Of a stretch of DNA of 11,863 bases, positions 7,563-11,863 are shown piece by piece. The notes beneath the pieces were generated by a model. The model was not told the origin of the DNA. It saw only the letters and a program-made list of their open reading frames with translations, and did not search any database. A program made the position numbers and the translations under genes. Position 1 is the stretch's first letter. The number at the start of each line of letters is the position of its first letter. Source of the DNA: Nitrospinae bacterium CG22_combo_CG10-13_8_21_14_all_47_10 (lineage in GTDB: Bacteria; Nitrospinota; Nitrospinia; Nitrospinales; VA-1); NCBI GenBank assembly GCA_002786505.1, contig PCTK01000181.1:896-12758 (forward strand), read 5' to 3'.

Positions 7563-7952
7563 TTATTGACTCTTTTTGCTGGCAGTTTTTTTTGCCAGGT
7601 GTTCCACCGTTACTGTGGTGTGGATTCCCCCGCGCACATTAAATTCGCCGACAATTTTCATTTTTCGTGGCCGACATGCCGACACGAGGTCATCCAGAAT
7701 GATATTAGTTACCTTTTCGTGAAACCCACCTTCATTGCGGTACGACACCAGATAAATCTTCAAGGATTTCAACTCCAGGCATAATTTATCCGGGACATAG
7801 CTGATATGGAGGACGGCAAAGTCCGGCTGACCGGTTTTCGGACACAAACAGGTGAATTCCGGACACTCCATTTCTACGGTGTAGTCCCTGCCCGGAAATG
7901 GATTCGGAAATGTTTCAACCTGCAAAACCTCTTTTTTATTAGTATTTTTCAT
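7563..7952 (-). CDS. queF: NADPH-dependent 7-cyano-7-deazaguanine reductase QueF
   Basis: QueF reduces the nitrile of preQ0 to the aminomethyl group of preQ1, the step before insertion into tRNA during queuosine synthesis in the cytoplasm. The 129-residue length fits the short, unimodular (B. subtilis-like) class. The active-site block FTCLCPKTGQPDF (33-45) supplies the nucleophile C37, which forms the thioimide, and D44 as the proton donor; the QueF NADPH motif appears as ELKSLKIY (60-67), and GGFHE (75-79) supplies the substrate-binding His-Glu pair. All key residues are present. The ATG at 7952 is the only suitable start; no good Shine-Dalgarno sequence precedes it. It is divergent from groES, and the YkgJ gene follows downstream. 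I found no preQ1 riboswitch consensus in its upstream region. Confidence 0.95.
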   Translation of the reverse strand: MKNTNKKEVLQVETFPNPFPGRDYTVEMECPEFTCLCPKTGQPDFAVLHISYVPDKLCLELKSLKIYLVSYRNEGGFHEKVTNIILDDLVSACRPRKMKIVGEFNVRGGIHTTVTVEHLAKKTASKKSQ

Positions 7953-7990
7953 AATATTGGCAATTTTCTCATTTTTTTTCAGGCAGGACC

Positions 7991-8020
7991 TTGCTTTTTA
8001 ATATTTGGGTTCTATATAGT
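7991..8020 (+). promoter_or_regulatory. Vegetative-type promoter of groESL
   Basis: A -35-like TTGCTT (7991-7996) is followed by TATATA at 8013-8018 (16-base spacer) or TATAGT at 8015-8020 (18-base spacer). Either places the transcription start near 8025, inside the CIRCE element, which is the normal geometry for HrcA repression. The mRNA leader would be about 170 bases. Confidence 0.65.
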
Positions 8021-8021
8021 G

Positions 8022-8048
8022 TCAGCACTCATGCCTAGAGAGTGCTAA
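8022..8048. promoter_or_regulatory. CIRCE operator (HrcA binding site)
   Basis: The sequence TCAGCACTC (8022-8030), a 9-base spacer, and GAGTGCTAA (8040-8048) match the conserved CIRCE inverted repeat TTAGCACTC-N9-GAGTGCTAA, with one change in the left arm (C for T at the second base). CIRCE is bound by the heat-sensitive repressor HrcA and is found ahead of groESL and dnaK operons in many bacteria. It begins directly after the -10 box, so repression of groES-groEL with release on heat stress is expected. It might also affect the divergent queF gene. Confidence 0.95.
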
Positions 8049-8074
8049 CAATTCAAATTCCGATGCCAAGCCCC

Positions 8075-8087
8075 TCCCGATTCGGGA
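8075..8087. repeat. 13-base odd palindrome in the groES leader
   Basis: TCCCGA (8075-8080), a central T, and TCGGGA (8082-8087) form a perfect inverted repeat 27 bases after CIRCE. In RNA it could fold as a 5-bp stem with a 3-base loop; in DNA it could be a dimeric regulator site. No function can be assigned from sequence alone. Confidence 0.4.
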
Positions 8088-8130
8088 CATAAGGCACTTA
8101 ATTTCAACATGTTAAAGATTTTTTCAGGCA

Positions 8131-8156
8131 GTTTTACGTAAAACCGGCTTTTTTTT
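8131..8156 (+). promoter_or_regulatory. Palindrome plus T tract in the groES leader, possible attenuator
   Basis: GTTTTACGTAAAAC (8131-8144) is a perfect 14-base palindrome. Four bases later an uninterrupted run of eight T (8149-8156) follows, only about 30 bases before the groES ribosome binding site (AAGGAG, 8188-8193). The arrangement is reminiscent of a weak intrinsic terminator, but the stem is AT-rich, has almost no loop, and is separated from the T run by CGGC. It could equally be a protein-binding site. Confidence 0.3.
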
Positions 8157-8198
8157 CTAATATTTAATCAGAGTTTAACATTTTTTCAAGGAGTCTAT

Positions 8199-8486
8199 AT
8201 GAAAATCCAACCATTGCACGATCGTATTCTGGTTCAACCAATTCTGGAAAAAGAAGTGCGAAAAAGCGGAATCATCATTCCCGATTCAGCCAAAGAAAAA
8301 CCTATCGAAGGCCGTGTGAAAGCTGTCGGCAAAGGCAAAATAGGTGATGACGGCAAGCCAGTCAAGCTGGAAGTGAAAGTTGGGGACAAAGTCCTTTACA
8401 GCAAATACGGCGGAACAGAAATCAAATTTGATGGTGAAGATTTCCTGCTGATGCGCGAAGACGATGTTCTTGCGATCGTAGGTTAA
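8199..8486 (+). CDS. groES: Co-chaperonin GroES
   Basis: GroES is the 10-kDa heptameric lid that caps GroEL and encloses folding substrates in the cytoplasm. The 95-residue protein shows the family pattern from end to end: IQPLHDRILVQP (3-14), SGIIIPDSAKEKP (23-35) forming the mobile loop that contacts GroEL, EGRVKAVGKGK (37-47), VKVGDKVLYSKYGGTEIKFDGEDFLLMREDDVLAIV. In the mobile loop the usual hydrophobic tripeptide appears as III. The start is fixed by AAGGAG (8188-8193), five bases before the ATG. It is the first gene of the groESL operon, with groEL 67 bases downstream, and is preceded by a promoter and CIRCE. Confidence 0.98.
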   Translation: MKIQPLHDRILVQPILEKEVRKSGIIIPDSAKEKPIEGRVKAVGKGKIGDDGKPVKLEVKVGDKVLYSKYGGTEIKFDGEDFLLMREDDVLAIVG

Positions 8487-8553
8487 ATTCCCATTTAAAT
8501 CATTTACCGACAAATTCATTCACATCTCTTAAAAGAGAAGGAGAATCACGTTT

Positions 8554-10212
8554 ATGGCTAAACAAATTGTATACAATGAGAACGCTAGACATAAAATATT
8601 AGCTGGAGTTAACCAGTTGGCAGATACCGTAAAAATCACCTTGGGGCCCAAAGGGCGCAATGTGGTTATTGATAAAAAATTCGGTTCCCCTACCATCACC
8701 AAAGACGGTGTTACGGTAGCCAAGGAAATCGAATTGCAGGACCCGTTTGAAAACATGGGCGCGCAAATGGTTAACGAAGTTGCAAGCAAAACCAGTGACA
8801 ACGCTGGTGATGGCACGACCACAGCTACCGTTTTGGCCCAGGCAATATTTCGTGAAGGAATGAAATACGTCAGTGCCGGTGCAAACCCGATGGATATCAA
8901 GCGCGGCATTGAAGAAGCCGTTAACACGGTTATTCCAGAAATCCAGAAATTGGCCAAGCCGACTAAGGATAAAAAAGAAATTGCCCAGGTCGGAACCATT
9001 TCTGCCAATCAGGATAAAGCTATCGGACAAATCATTTCTGAAGCCATGGACAAAGTGGGAAAAGACGGTGTTATCACCGTTGAAGAAGCCAAAAGCATGG
9101 ACACGGCTCTGGAAATCGTTGAGGGAATGCAGTTCGACCGCGGTTATCTTTCCCCTTATTTCGTTACGGATGCCGAACGGATGGAATCCGTTCTGGAAGA
9201 TTGTTACGTCCTTCTGCATGAGAAAAAGATTGCCAGCATGAAGGACCTTCTCCCGCTACTGGAAAAAGTTGCCAAAAGCGGCAAACCCCTTCTTATCCTC
9301 GCTGAGGATGTCGAAGGTGAAGCGCTGGCAACTCTCGTGGTCAACAAGCTACGTGGCACATTGAGTGTCTCCGCTGTCAAAGCGCCGGGATTCGGCGACC
9401 GCAGAAAAGAAATGCTCAATGACATTGCTATCCTGACAGGCGGTAAAGTGATCACCGAAGATATTGGTGTTTCCCTGGAAAGCGTTGATTTGGCTGACTT
9501 GGGCCGCGCAAAACGCGTCACCATTGACAAAGAAAACACCATCATCATTGATGGTAAAGGTAAAGCCTCTGACATTCAGGCGCGGGTGAAACAAATCCGT
9601 AACCAGATTGAAGAGACGACTTCCGACTATGACCGGGAAAAACTTCAGGAGCGATTGGCCAAACTGGTGGGCGGTGTAGCCATCATCAAGGTTGGTGCCG
9701 CAACTGAGATGGAGATGAAAGAAAAGAAAGCCCGTGTTGAAGACGCTCTGCATGCTACCCGCGCGGCTGTTGAAGAGGGAATTATCCCTGGCGGTGGCGT
9801 AGCTTTCATCCGTTGCCTCGGATCACTGGACAAAATCAAAGGCGACCACGACTTTCTGTTGGGAGTAAAGATCATCCGGCGAGCCCTGGAAGAACCTCTG
9901 CGCCAGATCGCGGCCAACGCCGGTCAAGAAGGCACTGTGGTCTGCGAGAAGGTGAAAACCTTGAAGGGCAACGAAGGCTATGATGCCAGAACCGATACCT
10001 ACACCGACATGATCAAAGCGGGAATCATTGATCCTGCCAAAGTGGCGCGTACCGCATTGCAGAACGCCGCCAGCATTTCCGCCCTGCTTCTAACTACCGA
10101 AGCAATGATCACCGATCTTCCTGAGGAAAAGGATGATCATGCGGGTCATGGACATGGCGGCGGTGGCATGGGTGGTATGGGAGGCATGGGCGGTATGGGA
10201 GGCATGATGTAG
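8554..10212 (+). CDS. groEL: Chaperonin GroEL (Hsp60)
   Basis: GroEL is the 60-kDa subunit of the double-ring ATP-driven folding chamber that works with GroES. The 552-residue length is typical. Visible landmarks are the equatorial nucleotide-binding segment TLGPKGRNVV (29-38), GDGTTTATVLA (85-95) with D86 equivalent to E. coli D87, apical-domain features around LLILAEDVEGEALATLVVNKLRG, the GGGVAF motif near 412, and the flexible Gly-Gly-Met tail. The tail also contains several histidines (HAGHGHGGGG) ahead of GGM repeats. AAGGAG (8538-8543) lies ten bases before the ATG. Only this one groEL copy is in the window. It is co-transcribed with groES and ended by a strong terminator at 10239-10276. 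Confidence 0.99.
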   Translation: MAKQIVYNENARHKILAGVNQLADTVKITLGPKGRNVVIDKKFGSPTITKDGVTVAKEIELQDPFENMGAQMVNEVASKTSDNAGDGTTTATVLAQAIFREGMKYVSAGANPMDIKRGIEEAVNTVIPEIQKLAKPTKDKKEIAQVGTISANQDKAIGQIISEAMDKVGKDGVITVEEAKSMDTALEIVEGMQFDRGYLSPYFVTDAERMESVLEDCYVLLHEKKIASMKDLLPLLEKVAKSGKPLLILAEDVEGEALATLVVNKLRGTLSVSAVKAPGFGDRRKEMLNDIAILTGGKVITEDIGVSLESVDLADLGRAKRVTIDKENTIIIDGKGKASDIQARVKQIRNQIEETTSDYDREKLQERLAKLVGGVAIIKVGAATEMEMKEKKARVEDALHATRAAVEEGIIPGGGVAFIRCLGSLDKIKGDHDFLLGVKIIRRALEEPLRQIAANAGQEGTVVCEKVKTLKGNEGYDARTDTYTDMIKAGIIDPAKVARTALQNAASISALLLTTEAMITDLPEEKDDHAGHGHGGGGMGGMGGMGGMGGMM

Positions 10213-10238
10213 TTCCCTCCTTCCACAAGTGAAAATTT

Positions 10239-10276
10239 AAACCGGCCTCCTCTCACGGGGGGGCCGGTTTTTTTTT
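10239..10276 (+). terminator. Intrinsic terminator of groESL
   Basis: AAACCGGCC (10239-10247) pairs with GGCCGGTTT (10262-10270), and the stem can extend by TCC/GGG pairs (one T-G wobble) to 12 bp around an 8-base loop. A run of T from 10268 to 10276 follows directly. It starts 27 bases after the groEL stop and is a textbook Rho-independent terminator separating groESL from glgC. Confidence 0.93.
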
Positions 10277-10282
10277 ACCCAG

Positions 10283-10311
10283 TTGACAGTCCAGAGTTTT
10301 ACCAATATCAT
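10283..10311 (+). promoter_or_regulatory. Near-consensus sigma70 promoter for glgC
   Basis: A perfect -35 box TTGACA (10283-10288), an ideal 17-base spacer, and TATCAT (10306-10311, five of six matches to TATAAT) lie just after the groESL terminator. The expected transcript start is near 10318, giving a leader of about 65 bases to the glgC ATG. This is the best sigma70-type match I see in the window and indicates that glgC is transcribed independently of groESL. Confidence 0.75.
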
Positions 10312-10383
10312 TAAATTCAATAAATTATTGGGCCTGCAAAACCAGGTTGCCTACTCCATTCGAGCCCAAAGAAAGAGACCCCC

Positions 10384-11646
10384 ATGGCCGGTTCGATTAA
10401 AAAAGTCCTCGGAATGATTCTTGCCGGCGGTGAGGGCAGTCGACTCTATCCGCTCACCCAGCACCGCGCCAAGCCTGCTGTCCCATTTGGCGGGAAATAT
10501 CGACTGATTGATTTTGCCTTGAGCAATTTTATCAATTCCAGAATCTATTCCATTTACGTTCTCACTCAGTTTAAGTCGCAGTCGTTGGCCGAACACCTGC
10601 AGGAAAGCTGGCGCTTCAGTTCCATTTTGCGTGACCACTTCATCCTCCCTGTTCCCGCGCAAAAACGCACAGGAGATAGTTGGTACCGCGGCACGGCAGA
10701 TGCCATATACCAGAACGTCAATCTGATAGAGGATGGAGACTTCGACATCATCGCTGTTTTCGGCGCCGACCATATCTACCGCATGGATTTACAGCAAATG
10801 ATCGGATTTCATGTTCGCAAGCGGGCCGATGTCACCATCTCCGCCTTGCCCGTACCGCTAAAAGACGCGACTTCCTTTGGGGTGATTCAGGTACAGGAAA
10901 AACAGAGGGTGACCGGGTTCAAGGAAAAGCCTAAACGCCCCAAACCCATCCCCGGTAGGCCTGATGAAGCCTTCGCGTCCATGGGCAACTATCTCTTTAA
11001 CAAAGATGTTTTGATTAAAATGCTCTATGATGACGCGGCGGACGCAGAGTCCTCCCACGATTTCGGCAAAGACATCCTTCCCCGGGTTTTTAACAAATCA
11101 CGGGTTTTCGCGTATGATTTTCGCAGAAACCGGATACCCGACATCACACGGAAAGAAATCGGCTATTGGCGGGATGTCGGAACCATCAAGGCATTCTGGG
11201 AAGCCAACATGGATTTGAGAAACATCAAACCCGAATTCAATCTTTACAACAAAAGCTGGCCTATCAAAACCGCCAGTTACGGAACGCCGCCTGCCAAGTT
11301 CGTCTTTAATGAGGACGGACGACGGGGGCAGGCTGTCAATAGCATCGTCGCGGAAGGAAGCATCATCAGCGGAGGTATTGTGCAGGACTCAGTGATCGGT
11401 CGTGAAGTCAGTATCGACAGTGGAGCGGCGGTCATCAACTCGCTGTTGATGGACCGGGTAAAAATCGGCAAAAACTGCAAAATCAATATGGCAATCATCG
11501 ACAAGGATGTTGAGGTCCCCGCCAACACCACAATGGGATATGACCTGGAGCAGGACAAAAGCCGCTTCTTCGTCGATAAAGAATCCAACATCATTGTTAT
11601 CCACAAGGGCTTTAAATTTCCGCCGCCAAGTCCGACAGACGGCTAA
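10384..11646 (+). CDS. glgC: Glucose-1-phosphate adenylyltransferase (ADP-glucose pyrophosphorylase)
   Basis: GlgC makes ADP-glucose from ATP and glucose 1-phosphate, the committed, allosterically controlled step of bacterial glycogen synthesis. The 420-residue length is normal. The N-terminal nucleotidyltransferase domain carries ILAGGEGSRLYPLT (12-25), KPAVPFGGKYRLIDFALSN (30-48), SWYRGTADAIYQN (99-111) and the catalytic-metal region FGADHIYRMD (126-135). Substrate-site motifs GFKEKP (178-183), ASMGNYLF (198-205) and YWRDVGT (261-267) follow, and a left-handed beta-helix domain (about 285-400) completes the enzyme. It opens with a short MAGSIKKV rather than a longer regulatory extension. 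A weak purine-rich AAAGAAAGAG precedes the ATG. No other glycogen gene is adjacent in this window. The promoter at 10283-10311 serves it. Confidence 0.96.
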   Translation: MAGSIKKVLGMILAGGEGSRLYPLTQHRAKPAVPFGGKYRLIDFALSNFINSRIYSIYVLTQFKSQSLAEHLQESWRFSSILRDHFILPVPAQKRTGDSWYRGTADAIYQNVNLIEDGDFDIIAVFGADHIYRMDLQQMIGFHVRKRADVTISALPVPLKDATSFGVIQVQEKQRVTGFKEKPKRPKPIPGRPDEAFASMGNYLFNKDVLIKMLYDDAADAESSHDFGKDILPRVFNKSRVFAYDFRRNRIPDITRKEIGYWRDVGTIKAFWEANMDLRNIKPEFNLYNKSWPIKTASYGTPPAKFVFNEDGRRGQAVNSIVAEGSIISGGIVQDSVIGREVSIDSGAAVINSLLMDRVKIGKNCKINMAIIDKDVEVPANTTMGYDLEQDKSRFFVDKESNIIVIHKGFKFPPPSPTDG

Positions 11647-11655
11647 GCGATTCAT

Positions 11656-11683
11656 GTAAGGGCGAACGGCCGTTCGCCCCTAC
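11656..11683. repeat. 28-base palindromic intergenic element
   Basis: GTAAGGGCGAACGG (11656-11669) is followed directly by CCGTTCGCCCCTAC (11670-11683), an inverted repeat with one mismatch. It begins nine bases after the glgC stop. The sequence closely resembles a GTAGGGGCGAACGG-type palindrome that I recall as a dispersed element in several bacterial genomes. It has no T tract, so it is not a standard terminator, although it could stabilise the glgC mRNA end. Confidence 0.75.
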
Positions 11684-11686
11684 TAC

Positions 11687-11714
11687 TGGATTCCCGCCTG
11701 CGCGGGAATGACGA
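11687..11714. repeat. Palindromic element with ATTCCCGC/GCGGGAAT arms
   Basis: ATTCCCGC (11690-11697) and GCGGGAAT (11702-11709) flank a 4-base centre, CTGC. The flanks TGG before and GACGA after match a widely seen dispersed repeat of the form TGGATTCCCGC...GCGGGAATGACG. It lies four bases after the preceding palindrome, in the same non-coding tract. Confidence 0.7.
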
Positions 11715-11747
11715 GATTGCCCGGAACGGGGAGGTTCTAAAATAATT

Positions 11748-11766
11748 CCCCCCTTGATAAGGAGGG
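11748..11766. repeat. Short palindrome, C-rich/G-rich arms around GAT
   Basis: CCCCCCTT (11748-11755), GAT, and AAGGAGGG (11759-11766) form an inverted repeat with one mismatch. It resembles another type of dispersed intergenic hairpin. No T tract follows closely in the plus direction, so a terminator role is not supported. Confidence 0.55.
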
Positions 11767-11810
11767 CTTTGCATAACTTGTCATTTGCATTTGAATGTTT
11801 AAAACTACCT

Positions 11811-11863
11811 ATTCGTCGTCGCGAGCGACTGTAAGGAGCGCGGCGATCCAGGTTTCTGGATTG
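11811..11863. repeat. Left part of a larger palindromic repeat, cut by the window end
   Basis: The segment reads TTCGTCGTCGCGAGCGACTG, then GTAAGGAGCGCGGCG (overlapping) and ends with ATCCAG (11846-11851), GTTT, CTGGAT (11856-11861). It looks like the first half and the central hairpin of a long inverted repeat of the GCGAGCGA...GGAGCG...CAATCC type that I recall from several bacterial genomes. The right arm would lie beyond base 11863. Confidence 0.55.

Noticed and set aside
7953..8020. preQ1 riboswitch upstream of queF
   Set aside because: The region on the minus strand lacks the conserved preQ1-I loop and tail sequence, and no stable hairpin-plus-A-rich tail is apparent.
8529..9219. Long open frames on the minus strand opposite groEL
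   Set aside because: They lie wholly antisense to the highly conserved groEL reading frame, have no recognisable motifs or ribosome binding sites, and are a by-product of groEL codon use.
11647..11863. CRISPR array
   Set aside because: The repeats are of different sequence, are not evenly spaced, and no unit recurs with spacers.

Overview
This window looks like a core chromosomal segment of a Gram-negative bacterium. It carries cell division genes (ftsA, ftsZ), the groES-groEL chaperonin operon under a CIRCE operator, the queuosine gene queF and the glycogen gene glgC. Moderate GC content, GGAGG-type ribosome binding sites, a sigma70-like promoter and several interspersed palindromes after glgC would fit a marine Nitrospinota or deltaproteobacterial-type genome. 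That placement is a low-confidence inference from general protein appearance; nothing here fixes the phylum.

Layout: bases 1-2191 (+) hold the 3' part of ftsA and a complete ftsZ. Bases 2285-3064 (-) encode a secreted DUF547 protein, convergent with ftsZ. Bases 3225-4729 (+) hold a Cof-type HAD phosphatase and a small protein that I read as a divergent cytoplasmic parvulin-like prolyl isomerase. Bases 4743-7952 (-) are a head-to-tail series transcribed as queF, a YkgJ-type cysteine-cluster protein, a DUF1566 protein, a small HNH nuclease and a fusion of a PIN-like domain to a DegT/DnrJ/EryC1/StrS aminotransferase. Bases 7953-8198 are the divergent control region of queF and groES, with a promoter, CIRCE and two further palindromes. 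Bases 8199-10212 (+) are groES-groEL, closed by a strong intrinsic terminator. Bases 10283-11646 (+) are glgC with its own near-consensus promoter. Bases 11647-11863 are non-coding and packed with four different palindromic elements.

How the genes work together: FtsA tethers FtsZ to the membrane, GroES caps GroEL, and HrcA (encoded elsewhere) would be expected to repress groESL through CIRCE. The minus-strand group has no obvious shared pathway. I see no clear new multi-gene system. The most unusual items are the PIN-aminotransferase fusion, the parvulin-like protein lacking one conserved histidine, the palindromes in the groES leader, and the mixed repeat cluster after glgC.
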